A DNA stretch of 64,000 nucleotides from Bin76 sp963665765 (GCA_963665765.1 OY762464.1:248001-312000), one strand, 5' to 3'; shown: positions 8,393 through 15,845, numbered from the stretch's first letter. Numbers and translations: made by a program. The notes: a model not told the origin generated them from the sequence alone.

Positions 8393-8638
8393 ATGAAGGT
8401 TTGGATTGATCAAGACCTCTGCACCGGCGATGGGCTGTGCGAAGAGATTGCCCCGGATGTTTTCGTTCTCCTGGATGACGGCCTGGCCTACGTTCGGGAC
8501 GGCGAGACCATCTATGCGGAAGCCGAGGGACACATACAAGGCGCCGGTGGGCTCGCAATCGTTCCCGCCGGCCAAGAAGACATCACCATCGAGTCTGCCG
8601 AAGAGTGCCCCGGGGAGTGCATCTTCATAGAGCCCTGA
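8393..8638 (+). CDS. Small ferredoxin (3Fe-4S-type Cys pattern)
   Basis: An 81-residue acidic protein with C10-TG-D13-GL-C16 near the N-terminus and C72-PGE-C76 near the C-terminus. This CxxDxxC...CP layout, with Asp where a fourth Cys would stand, is typical of actinobacterial [3Fe-4S] ferredoxins serving P450s and similar enzymes; C76 could allow an alternative ligation. Compared with the common 63-70 residue forms it carries an insertion of about 15-20 residues in the middle (roughly 40-60). It is divergent from mpa. A ferredoxin beside the proteasome ATPase recurs in actinobacteria, but the functional link is not known. Confidence 0.8.
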   Translation: MKVWIDQDLCTGDGLCEEIAPDVFVLLDDGLAYVRDGETIYAEAEGHIQGAGGLAIVPAGQEDITIESAEECPGECIFIEP

Positions 8639-8993
8639 GCACCGGACTCAGTGAGTAGGCGGTTAGCAACCGTCTATCGCCAAAAGCTGGCCACTAACCC
8701 GCGAAAATCGCGCCACGAAATTTTCGCCCGTTGGGCCCCTCCCCCGCCGCTCACCACCAGGATCGGGACACGCTTCGCCACGGGTTGGTGGCGGGAACCA
8801 GCGTCCCGAAAAGATTTATGACCTCCGGTGCGGTCCTGACGACGTCGGACAGGGCCGGGGAGATGTTCGACCCATTCAATATGCGCCCCGGCATGTGACA
8901 AGTCAATCCCCACCGTTGCCTTTGTTTCGCGAACCCACCCACACCTTCCCGCCCACGTTCTTATCGGAATAACCCGTTTCTTGGATCCGACGG
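8639..8993. other. Gene-free convergent spacer with a hairpin
   Basis: No convincing gene lies in these 355 bp between the converging ferredoxin and trmI genes; the short open frames have no recognisable character. GCGAAAAT at 8701-8708 and ATTTTCGC at 8720-8727 form a perfect 8-bp stem with an 11-nt loop, a candidate bidirectional transcription end without a long T tract. Confidence 0.4.
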
Positions 8994-9806
8994 TCAGGAC
9001 GGGTGGTTGGGAAACCTGATTCTGGACACGACCAGGAAACCGGTGTGTCCGATCATCTGATGCCGGGGCCGCACCGACGGACCATGCACGTTCCATTCCC
9101 GGTGAAGGGTCTCAAATACCTCCGTTTCGCAAAAGGCGTGGGTCGACTTCAGGGTGGACACCAGCTTCTCCACCTGCGGCACGGTCGGCAGGTAGGAGCA
9201 GAAAACCCCTCCCGGTGGCTGGGCGGACGCCGCCACGGCGGCCGCATGCCATGGTTCGGGAACATCCAGAACCACCCGTTCGGGTCCCACCACCCCGATC
9301 GCGTCCTCGACCCTGCCCCGGAAGAGCTCCAACTGGGCAGGTATCTCGCCGAACCATCTGGTGATCATCTTGCGGGCATGGGCGGCGTGATCATCCCGGA
9401 TCTCCGCGGAGACCACCTGGCCCTCCGCTCCCACGGCCCGCGCCAGCGCCATCGCCAAGGCGCCCGATCCGGTTCCTCCCTCGACCACGGTCATCCCCGG
9501 TCCGATGTCCGCCCACATCAGAATCGGGCCGATGTCTTTGGGATACACGACCTGGGCGCCTCGTTTCATCTTCAAGATGAAATCGGCCAGCCGGGGACGA
9601 AGCAGCCGCAGCCGGGCACCCGACGACGAACTGAGCAGAATGCCCTCGGATCGGCCGATGATCTCGGTGTGGGGCACCACCCCCATGTGGTATTCGAAGC
9701 GGCGGGACGGATGCAAAAGCACCAGGAAGCGCCGACCCTTCCCGTCGATCAGGAGCGCCGTTTCCCCTTCCTCGAACAAACGGTGACTTCGGGCGGGCGG
9801 CGTCAC
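8994..9806 (-). CDS. trmI: tRNA (adenine-N1)-methyltransferase TrmI
   Basis: A 270-residue class I SAM methyltransferase that would make m1A58 in the T-loop of tRNA. Visible landmarks are HTEIIGRSEG, LRLLRPRLADFILKMKRGAQVVYPKD, the SAM motif VVEGGTGSGALAMALARAV, and VVLDVPEPW. The GTG start at 9806 forms a GTGA overlap with the preceding ttuA-like remnant and gives the usual family length. Upstream in-frame Met codons would run through that remnant and are rejected. In Thermus, m1A58 formed by TrmI stimulates thiolation of U54 by TtuA/TtuB, which makes the upstream remnants meaningful. Confidence 0.88.
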   Translation of the reverse strand: MTPPARSHRLFEEGETALLIDGKGRRFLVLLHPSRRFEYHMGVVPHTEIIGRSEGILLSSSSGARLRLLRPRLADFILKMKRGAQVVYPKDIGPILMWADIGPGMTVVEGGTGSGALAMALARAVGAEGQVVSAEIRDDHAAHARKMITRWFGEIPAQLELFRGRVEDAIGVVGPERVVLDVPEPWHAAAVAASAQPPGGVFCSYLPTVPQVEKLVSTLKSTHAFCETEVFETLHREWNVHGPSVRPRHQMIGHTGFLVVSRIRFPNHPS

Positions 9807-9991
9807 GAGGATCGGTGGGCGGCTATGCCAAGCACAGTCACCTCCTTCAACCGGCAAAAAGCGCCCGTCCGGCCGACAGTGGGCTGCCCGCATTGCCGAT
9901 GCACATGGGCGACGAAATGCTCCTTGCAGAACCCGGCGTTGTGACGCCGCACAGAGATCACCGCCCCTTGGCAGCACACCCGACCCTTCAT
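9803..9991 (-). pseudogene. TtuA-like tRNA thiolation enzyme, reduced to its two zinc-finger ends
   Basis: The 62-residue frame joins what looks like the N-terminal zinc finger of the TtuA/TtcA PP-loop family (GAVISVRRHNAGFCKEHF) directly to the C-terminal zinc finger of the same family (CGQPTVGRTGAFCRLKE). The whole ATP-pyrophosphatase domain of about 200 residues, with its SGGKDS loop, is missing. Several zinc-binding Cys are also lost: the first Cys of the N-terminal pair, and two of four in the C-terminal finger. It starts 7 nt after the sulfur-carrier remnant and ends in a GTGA overlap with trmI, so the operon arrangement survived the deletion. It cannot activate tRNA; whether a peptide is still made is unknown. 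Confidence 0.7.
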
Positions 9992-9998
9992 GAGATGG

Positions 9999-10192
9999 TC
10001 AACCTCCCGAGCTAACCGGGCGCAACTCGATGACGTCGTGGGGGTGGAGACGCCCCCCGTCGGGAAGGAGTTGATCCTCCCTGCTCACCAGCACCGTCTC
10101 GGACATCAAGTCGAATCCGTTCAACAGGGCCTGAACTGTTTTCGGCCCCTGCAACTCGATCTCCGCCGTGGCTGATGCAATAGGACTTTCAT
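9999..10192 (-). pseudogene. TtuB/ThiS/MoaD-like sulfur carrier, frameshifted near the N-terminus
   Basis: In one frame the sequence reads IELQGPKTVQALLNG, SETVLVSREDQLLPDGG, DVIELRPVSSGG and stop, the pattern of ubiquitin-like sulfur carriers ending in a thiocarboxylatable Gly-Gly. That frame has no ATG, GTG or TTG upstream before a stop. The expected start is the ATG at 10192 (MKVLLHQPRR, overlapping the preceding stop as ATGA), which is in another frame. One single-base change near 10163 would join them. It lies just before the TtuA remnant, as TtuB would. Either an indel mutation or a sequencing error could explain it. Confidence 0.6.
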
Positions 10193-10284
10193 TGGAAGAC
10201 TGCCACCACCGAGCCCAGCAAGGTGAGTATCAAGGCCATCACCAGGATCCATACCAAGGCTCTTCGCATCCGGTCGTTTCTCAA
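10189..10284 (-). CDS. Small single-pass membrane peptide
   Basis: A 31-residue frame starting at TTG 10284, six bases after an AAGGAG site (10291-10296). It contains RMRRALVWILVMALILTLL, a basic head followed by one hydrophobic helix, and ends FQ-stop with its TGA overlapping the ATG of the sulfur-carrier remnant. It is the first frame of the apparent ttuB-ttuA-trmI transcription unit. No family is recognised. The ribosome site and the coupling support translation, but the short length keeps this tentative. An internal ATG at 10269 is an alternative start. Confidence 0.45.
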   Translation of the reverse strand: MRNDRMRRALVWILVMALILTLLGSVVAVFQ

Positions 10285-10329
10285 AGAACGCTCCTTTCGA
10301 TAGCGTGTCTAGGCTTGTTTCAATACCTT

Positions 10330-10375
10330 ATACAAATATCGTGATAATCAACATACAAATATCGTGATAATCAAC
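10330..10375. repeat. Tandem 23-bp direct repeat in a divergent promoter
   Basis: Two perfect head-to-tail copies (10330-10352 and 10353-10375) of a 23-bp AT-rich unit beginning ATACAAATATCG and containing GTGATAATCA. They lie about 45 bp upstream of the minus-strand peptide/trmI unit and overlap the presumed start of a small plus-strand gene. The position and the two-turn spacing suggest a regulator-binding site or a duplicated promoter element. Confidence 0.75.
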
Positions 10376-10498
10376 CACCTCAAACGCCTGGCGAGGCGTA
10401 GCGCCTTCGGAGGGGCCCGCACCGGGGATGTCTGGCTGATGATGGCCGGTCTGCTGGTGTGGCGCTGGGCGGCGGGGAAACGACGCCGGGGACGCTGA
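10364..10498 (+). CDS. Small membrane protein, 44 aa
   Basis: The frame opens with GTG 10364 inside the second repeat copy and reads NHLKRLARRSAFGGARTGD, then WLMMAGLLVWRWAAGKRRRGR. The pattern (basic start, SAFxG, Trp-led hydrophobic helix, Arg-rich end) resembles short actinobacterial membrane proteins, but I cannot name a family. No ribosome site is visible, so the start is uncertain and a leaderless transcript is possible. It diverges from the trmI unit. Confidence 0.4.
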   Translation: MIINHLKRLARRSAFGGARTGDVWLMMAGLLVWRWAAGKRRRGR

Positions 10499-10574
10499 TC
10501 CTCCAAACAACACGGCGGGGGGTCATCATCGGCCGGCAGCAACCTCGATTGGCTCTTTCGGGTCGTTTTCTCGA

Positions 10575-10793
10575 TCAAACCATGCGGGCCAGTTCGGAGA
10601 TGGCCTTTCTTACCCGGCTTCGACCCCGGCGTCTCCCCACCCAGTAGGCCACTCCCACCGCGGCCATCGCCCCCAGGCCCTTCAGAACCACCGGACTCTT
10701 CATCGACTCTCCGGTCTGGGTCAATACCTCGACGATCTCGCGGGCCTGCCGCTCGAGGTCCTCTCGAGTCACCGAGCCGTTTTGCTCACTCAT
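10575..10793 (-). CDS. Small membrane protein coupled to the holin-family gene
   Basis: A 72-residue protein (MSEQNGSVTREDLERQ...) with an acidic, probably helical N-terminal part (about 8-30), one hydrophobic segment VVLKGLGAMAAVGVAYWVG, and a strongly basic end RRRGRSRVRK. The ATG at 10793 overlaps the end of the upstream gene by 8 nt. The gene pair resembles actinobacterial modules in which a holin-III-like protein is followed by a short DUF3618-like membrane protein; that assignment is inference. A longer start at 10820 is possible but would overlap the upstream gene further. Confidence 0.6.
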   Translation of the reverse strand: MSEQNGSVTREDLERQAREIVEVLTQTGESMKSPVVLKGLGAMAAVGVAYWVGRRRGRSRVRKAISELARMV

Positions 10794-11088
10794 CACCGGT
10801 CCGGAGCCTTCCTGCCACAATCACCGTGGCCAAAAGGACAACCACCGCCGTGAGGGCGGTCGAGGCGGCCGCCCACCACTGGCCCTGGGGGAGAATCTCA
10901 CCGAGGAACTCATGCAGACCGAGCGCCAGCAGCACAACTCCCAGCCCCACCAGCAACATTGTGATGAGCGCCCGGGCAACTGATCGGCCGATGTTTTTCA
11001 TCGGGTCCACGGTCTCTTGGCGCAGGTACTGTTTGGTGAGCTCGATCAAATCAGCCACCTGCTGGGGAAGTTCCTTGGGATCCGCCAT
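10786..11088 (-). CDS. Phage-holin-family (superfamily III-like) membrane protein
   Basis: A 100-residue protein starting MADPKELPQQVADLIELTKQYLRQE, an amphipathic cytosolic segment typical of the chromosomal putative Actinobacterial Holin-X/phage holin family. Two transmembrane helices follow (about 42-62 and 71-92) and the tail is RLRTGDE. In actinobacteria such proteins are chromosomal and not lytic; their role is unclear. The start at 11088 is preferred over 11097 because the extra MCF residues are atypical. Confidence 0.65.
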   Translation of the reverse strand: MADPKELPQQVADLIELTKQYLRQETVDPMKNIGRSVARALITMLLVGLGVVLLALGLHEFLGEILPQGQWWAAASTALTAVVVLLATVIVAGRLRTGDE

Positions 11089-11187
11089 GAAGCACAAGGC
11101 TACACCGTCCCCGACGGTGGATGACCGGGGATCCTCGCCGATGGGCGGTTACCAGGAGTTGTCTCATCCGCTCTTTATGATGGAACC

Positions 11188-11310
11188 ATGCCCACCGCAG
11201 CATCCGGCCCGGGGAGAATCTCAACCCGAACCTCTTCTTTTGGAGTTGGCCGACGCGAAAACCACGATTCGTCTGCTTTCTACGCTCGTTTCACCCCTCC
11301 TCTAATTGAC
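11188..11310 (+). pseudogene. N-terminal fragment of a DNA methyltransferase paralogous to 13338-14792
   Basis: The first 41 residues contain TSSFGVGRRE, HDSSAFYARF and PPLID, nearly identical to residues 15-41 of the intact methyltransferase at 13338. The similarity extends about 45 bp upstream into the leader, so the promoter region was part of the duplicated unit. After the PPLID segment the similarity stops abruptly and the frame runs by chance into the next remnant. No catalytic motif is left. Confidence 0.75.
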
Positions 11311-11421
11311 CAGGTCGTCGCCCTCTACCTATCAGGTGAGACTGGGACAGCGGCGCGACCGGTTGCCCACGGTGAAAGCCGAACACGAACAGAAACGCTT
11401 CGTCACGGCACCGGAGGTGCT

Positions 11422-11852
11422 ATGAACCCGAATATTGAGGAACCCGAACGCCGCTTGATCCGCGACGCCATGGCCCGCCTACTGGACGGGGACCCCATCC
11501 GCTCCGACGGCAAACTCACCGTGAAGTCGCTGGCGGCCGAGGCTGGATTGAAGCGCTGGTACCTAACGCAAAAACACACCGATCTGCGCGATGAGTTCTA
11601 CGACAGGGTCCGTGTCCAGGGCACCACACCCGCCGCCATGACCCGGCTCTACGAAGAGATCGCAACGCTCAAAGAAGCCCACAAACGAGACCGACCGCGC
11701 TGCGCGACGCCATCGCAGAAAAGGAAATCTACGCCCGCGAGACACAGGTTCTCGCACTCGAGAACGCACAACTCAAAAAACAACCGAGCGCACCCGGGCT
11801 GGTGCGGCTCATCACAAGCGAGCCGAAGCCGCCCGACGACTCTACCGCCTAA
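11422..11852 (+). pseudogene. Mobile-element-associated helix-turn-helix protein, frameshifted
   Basis: The start at 11422 has a good GGAGGT site at 11413-11418. The first about 93 codons read MNPNIEEPERRLIRDAMARL, DGKLTVKSLAAEAGLKRWYL and DLRDEFYDRV, with a DNA-binding look. The frame is then lost by one base near 11695. In the next frame the protein continues LRDAIAEKEIYARETQVLALENAQLKKQ, a coiled coil, to a TAA at 11850-11852. Proteins of this shape accompany tyrosine-recombinase cassettes in actinobacteria; that association is from general knowledge and no integrase remains here. Confidence 0.5.
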
Positions 11853-12064
11853 CCGAGGGTTACCGGCTCTTCGGAAACGCATGGGGAAGTGATGAGAGAA
11901 AGGATGACGGGAATCCGCCGTTTGTGTTGGGGGATACTCCACAGCGGGGCTGGTGCCTTTGGCCGTGTCCACCCCGACAAACACCCTTGACCTCTTACCT
12001 GCCCACTGGAGGGGTGCTTTGCTAGCAACCCTGGGTTACTTGCGGCCCCTGTGCTCGAATGAAT

Positions 12065-13171
12065 CTAGTGGTGTGTCGCGGTTTTGGTTTGGGGGTTGAG
12101 GGCGGCTTTTCCTCGGCGTGCTTTGGTGATGATTTGTTGCGGGGTTTTGTGCCAGATGAAGGGTTTGGGATTTTGGTTCCAGTGGTCGGTCCAGGTGTTG
12201 ATGGCTTCCACGAGTTGGTCTACGCTGATGAAACTGTCCCGACGGAGCCGTTTTTGGGTGAGTTCTCTGAACCATCGTTCGACCAGGTTCAGCCACGACG
12301 CCGAGGTGGGAGTGTAGTGAACATGCCAGCGGTGCTTGCGTTGAGGGGTTTCCAACCAGCGGATGACGTTTCGGTGTTTGTGAGCCGCGTAGTTGTCGAT
12401 AACCAGGTGCACGTCCAGGTCGGGGGGAACATGACGTTCGATCAGTTTCAAAAAGCCCAGGAACTCTTGATGACGGTGCCGTGGTCGACAATCGGTGATC
12501 ACCCTCCCCGTGGCAGTGTCCAACGCCGCGTACAGGGTGGTGGTGCCGTGCCGTTTGTAATCATGGGTCATGGTTCCCGCCCGTCCGGGCTTGATCGGCA
12601 ACGACTTCTGGGTGCGTTCCAAAGCCTGGATCTGAGACTTTTCGTCCACGCACAGGACCACCGCCCGTTCGGGCGGGTCCATGTACAAACCCACCACATC
12701 AACCAGTTTCTCCTCAAAACGGGGATCGTTAGACAACTTGAACGTCTCAGTACTCCAAGGTTTGAGGTTCCGAGCCCTCCAAATACGCGCTACCGTGTCT
12801 TTGCCTACCCCGTAACGAGCCGCCATCGTCCGGGTCGACCAATGTGTCGAACCGTCCGAAGGGCGGGAACGCAACGTGTCATCCACGATCTTGTTCACGA
12901 CCTCCCCGCTGATCACCGGAGGCCGTCCCCGACCCGGTCTGACCACTCCCACACCCTCAACACCGTCCTCACCAAACCGTTTACGCCAAGCCCGAACAGT
13001 GTTAGCAGACACCCCCACCCGCCGACCGATCTCCTCGTTCGCTGTCCCATCAGCAGCCAACAACAACGCAGCAGCCTGACGAACACGACGAAACGGCGCC
13101 GAATCCGACCGGGCCATCACCTCCAACGCAGCACGCTGCTCAACCGACACCACCAACGGAGACGCAACCAT
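12065..13171 (-). CDS. IS630-family transposase
   Basis: A 368-residue transposase. The N-terminal helix-turn-helix region contains EEIGRRVGVSANTVRAWRKRF, followed by RPGRGRPP. The DDE domain has CVDEKSQIQAL (first Asp), HLVIDNYAAHKH (second Asp) and SWLNLVERWF (Glu). The start at 13171 (MVASPLVVSVEQ) is chosen; an extension to 13204 adds only 11 residues. The stop codon TAG is completed outside the element: TA comes from the target duplication and G from the flank, so termination depends on the insertion site. Confidence 0.9.
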   Translation of the reverse strand: MVASPLVVSVEQRAALEVMARSDSAPFRRVRQAAALLLAADGTANEEIGRRVGVSANTVRAWRKRFGEDGVEGVGVVRPGRGRPPVISGEVVNKIVDDTLRSRPSDGSTHWSTRTMAARYGVGKDTVARIWRARNLKPWSTETFKLSNDPRFEEKLVDVVGLYMDPPERAVVLCVDEKSQIQALERTQKSLPIKPGRAGTMTHDYKRHGTTTLYAALDTATGRVITDCRPRHRHQEFLGFLKLIERHVPPDLDVHLVIDNYAAHKHRNVIRWLETPQRKHRWHVHYTPTSASWLNLVERWFRELTQKRLRRDSFISVDQLVEAINTWTDHWNQNPKPFIWHKTPQQIITKARRGKAALNPQTKTATHH

Positions 13172-13220
13172 AGACACACACCCCAACACTAACACCCAAA
13201 CCAAATAACAGACACACCAC
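12068..13220 (-). mobile_element. Complete IS630-family insertion sequence
   Basis: The element is bounded by 10-bp inverted ends, GTGGTGTGTC at 12068-12077 and GACACACCAC at 13211-13220, each flanked by TA (12066-12067 and 13221-13222), the target duplication typical of IS630/Tc1 elements. It contains one full transposase frame and looks recent. Confidence 0.9.
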
Positions 13221-13337
13221 TAGCTTCCCTTCGTTCATTTGACCGCGATCCCTTGACTGGACATGTGTCTTTGGCAAGCACGTCTCTCGACCGGCGGATA
13301 CCGGAAGTTGCCCCACCTGCCCTATAGGATGACACCC

Positions 13338-14792
13338 ATGACGACAGAAGCGTTCGACTCTCGAAGGACCCCGACCGAGACATCTTCTTTTGGGGTTGGC
13401 CGGCGGGAGAGTCATGATTCGTCTGCTTTCTATGCGCGTTTCGATCCTCCTGTCATCGACCTGGACGAGCGTGTCGGTCGCCGCCCTCAGAGAGAAGGTC
13501 CGATCTTGGGCGATGCTAGGTCTATGAGCGATTTGCCGAGCAACTCGGTGGCGTTGGTGGTCACCTCGCCGCCTTATTTTGTGGGTAAGGAGTATGAGAA
13601 CGAGGTGATGGTCGCTGCCCGGTCGGGGAATGTACTTTCGGAGGTTCCAGGCAGTTACAGGGAGTATTTGCGGCTGCTTCATGACGTTTTCCAAGAGTGC
13701 TATCGGGTGTTGGAACCGGGAGGTCGGATGGCGGTCAATGTGGCGAACCTGGGCCGTAAGCCTTATCGAAGCCTTTCTGCTGATGTGATCCGGATCTTTG
13801 GAGATCTCGGGTTGTTTCTTCGAGGTGAGATCATCTGGCGCAAAGCCGCTGCCAGTAGCGGTTCCTGCGCGTGGGGTTCGTTCCGCAGTCCCTCCAACCC
13901 GGTGCTGAGGGACGTGACGGAAAGGATCGTGGTGGCATCCAAGGGAAGGTTCGATCGTGCGCTGCCGCCCGCCCGCCGGCGAACTCTGGGGCTTCCCCAT
14001 GTGGCCACGACCAACAGCGACGAGTTCATGGAAGCCACTTTGGACGTGTGGACAATCCCTGCCGAGAACGCCCGCAGAGTGGGTCACCCCGCCCCGTTTC
14101 CCGTCGAGCTACCCCTACGACTCATCCATCTGTACACCTACGAAGATGACCTGGTGTTAGACCCGTTCTTAGGATCGGGAACTACTTTGCTAGCTGCCCT
14201 CCACGCGTCGCGAAGGGGCGTTGGGTACGACATCGACCCTGAATATGTTCAGATCGTCGAGGACAGACTTCAACAGGCCACGGTTGACGCCACCGATAAT
14301 CGCCGAGTGTCTGTGTCGGTCGAAGGTGCCCGTTCCCTGGCACGGCGGACACTCGAGGAATCGGGATTCACCATCATCAAAACCAACCCGAAGTTAGGAG
14401 GCACCGGCGTCTCATACGACTTTCTTGTTGAGAACCGGTACCGTCAGAGGTGGTATGTGGATGTGGCAGGAGGGTTCACCGCCGTCCAGCCGGGACTTCA
14501 ACGCAGCACGGTGGTGTGGGAAACTCTCGGGAAGGCGCATGTGCTTCACGGAACGGAAACCGCCAACGAGCCTCGGGTGCTGGTGATGACCCCCAAGTTG
14601 CCCAAGCCCGCAAGCCTGGGGCGGAAAGCCATCAATGCTGTTGGACCCCGGCGTCTGTTCGACCTCATTGAGCTTTCCAACGCTTCTGATCTTCTGCGGC
14701 TGCAGTGTTACGGGACGCAACTGACCGGCCGTCCCTCCCTTGGGTTCTGGACCACCGAGCAGATCAGTCAGTCCTTCTCGACCGACCGGTAG
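13338..14792 (+). CDS. Type II-like DNA methyltransferase (beta-order motifs) with extra C-terminal domain
   Basis: A 484-residue amino-methyltransferase of the N4-cytosine/N6-adenine group. The catalytic motif TSPPYF comes first (about residue 76) and the SAM motif DPFLGSGTTLLAAL later (about 275), the beta arrangement. A C-terminal region of about 170 residues contains SYDFLVENRYRQRWYVDVAGGF and RSTVVWETLGKAHVL, resembling a degenerate PD-(D/E)xK fold; this is inference. It is followed after 48 bp by a probable restriction gene. Start 13338 is chosen by alignment with the fragment at 11188; longer starts at 13263 or 13329 are possible. Two truncated relatives lie at 11188 and 26203. Confidence 0.85.
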   Translation: MTTEAFDSRRTPTETSSFGVGRRESHDSSAFYARFDPPVIDLDERVGRRPQREGPILGDARSMSDLPSNSVALVVTSPPYFVGKEYENEVMVAARSGNVLSEVPGSYREYLRLLHDVFQECYRVLEPGGRMAVNVANLGRKPYRSLSADVIRIFGDLGLFLRGEIIWRKAAASSGSCAWGSFRSPSNPVLRDVTERIVVASKGRFDRALPPARRRTLGLPHVATTNSDEFMEATLDVWTIPAENARRVGHPAPFPVELPLRLIHLYTYEDDLVLDPFLGSGTTLLAALHASRRGVGYDIDPEYVQIVEDRLQQATVDATDNRRVSVSVEGARSLARRTLEESGFTIIKTNPKLGGTGVSYDFLVENRYRQRWYVDVAGGFTAVQPGLQRSTVVWETLGKAHVLHGTETANEPRVLVMTPKLPKPASLGRKAINAVGPRRLFDLIELSNASDLLRLQCYGTQLTGRPSLGFWTTEQISQSFSTDR

Positions 14793-14840
14793 ATCCGAGA
14801 CCGCCGGTCACCAAATTCCGGGCTTATAGCATCATCAACA

Positions 14841-15845
14841 ATGGCTTCTCTGCGAACCGAAATAACAGAGATCGTCACCGGACTGGGAATGTTGCCCCTG
14901 GGCAGCATAGAGGAAGCGCTCCAGGGCCGCCCCGCCGCCGTGGTGGGTGTTTCCGACAATCACTACGATCGCCTATCCGAAGCCCTTAGAAACCCTGCGA
15001 ATCGTGGGCTGTTCGAAAGCGCGTGGGCGAACGGGAAAGCCTTCGCTCAAGCCAGGGAAGGACTGCGAGGCCGCACGCCTCTCAGGGTCGAATGGAAAGG
15101 ACCTCACCAGCTGCCCGGCTACGAGCAGATCCCCGTGGACCTGCGAGTGGACTACGTGTATCTGGTAAGTTGCAAATACGGCTCCAAACTGCTCCACAAC
15201 GCCTCACCCTCTCACCTGTTTGACCGGCTTCTCGCTGTCCGCCGGGGACCAAGAGGGGACTGGTACAACGAAGTGGCCCCCGGCGGCTACCAGCGTTTCT
15301 ATACTGCCTGCCGCGACCACCTGGGCGGTACAGACCTCCCAGAGAAGGTGACGGACCTGAACCGGGAGCAACGCAACCGCCTCAAGACATCATTCAAGCG
15401 CCACTGGCCTTCACCCCTCAAAAGCCCGTACCAACAGTTCACTGCTCTGGTGTCAAACGCCTCCGCTCAACGTTGGGTGTCCGCGCTGGGAAACCGCGCC
15501 CAAACAAAGGAAGAACTTCTGTGGCGCCTGCTACGTCTCCAGCCCGCGCCTTACTTTGTGCTGGGAACATCCGGCAAGACTCCGGTGCGATACCGGATTG
15601 ACACCCCCTGGGACTTCCGCCAACGCTACGAGTTCCGATCCTTTCACATCGAACCCGAGAAAACAGGACAACCACGAGTCCGATGGCAAGCTCAACTGAA
15701 CGAGAAAACAACAGACAAACTCATCCAAGTAAAGGGACATATTGAAGTCCGATGGAGCCACGGACGCTTCCAAGGAGCCCCAGAAGCCAAGGTATATCTG
15801 GACACCAGTCCCTTGGAAACGGCCGGTTACAGAATACTGGTATAG
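14841..15845 (+). CDS. Candidate restriction endonuclease partner of the methyltransferase
   Basis: A 334-residue protein with no family I can name with certainty. Its most telling segment is VDLRVDYVYLVSCKYGSKLLHN at about residues 96-117. A strand with Asp followed by S-C-K matches the D...(D/E/S)xK signature of PD-(D/E)xK nucleases that have a non-acidic residue in the last motif, and the KYxSKxLxNxSP continuation looks like an enzyme core. It follows the methyltransferase by 48 bp on the same strand, the standard arrangement of a type II restriction-modification pair. C-terminal homology is not apparent. The nuclease role is inferred from motif plus context. Confidence 0.6.
   Translation: MASLRTEITEIVTGLGMLPLGSIEEALQGRPAAVVGVSDNHYDRLSEALRNPANRGLFESAWANGKAFAQAREGLRGRTPLRVEWKGPHQLPGYEQIPVDLRVDYVYLVSCKYGSKLLHNASPSHLFDRLLAVRRGPRGDWYNEVAPGGYQRFYTACRDHLGGTDLPEKVTDLNREQRNRLKTSFKRHWPSPLKSPYQQFTALVSNASAQRWVSALGNRAQTKEELLWRLLRLQPAPYFVLGTSGKTPVRYRIDTPWDFRQRYEFRSFHIEPEKTGQPRVRWQAQLNEKTTDKLIQVKGHIEVRWSHGRFQGAPEAKVYLDTSPLETAGYRILV

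Noticed and set aside
9803..9991. A genuine complete small zinc-finger protein
   Set aside because: Not excluded, but several zinc-ligand Cys are missing and both halves match opposite ends of one enzyme family, so a deletion remnant is the simpler reading.
11188..11892. A single 234-residue fusion protein
   Set aside because: It is an accidental in-frame join of a methylase fragment, a spacer and the first half of a frameshifted helix-turn-helix gene.
12059..13192. A 377-residue plus-strand open frame
   Set aside because: It is the antisense of the IS630 transposase, which has all catalytic motifs; the plus-strand product is Arg/Pro/His-rich without domains.
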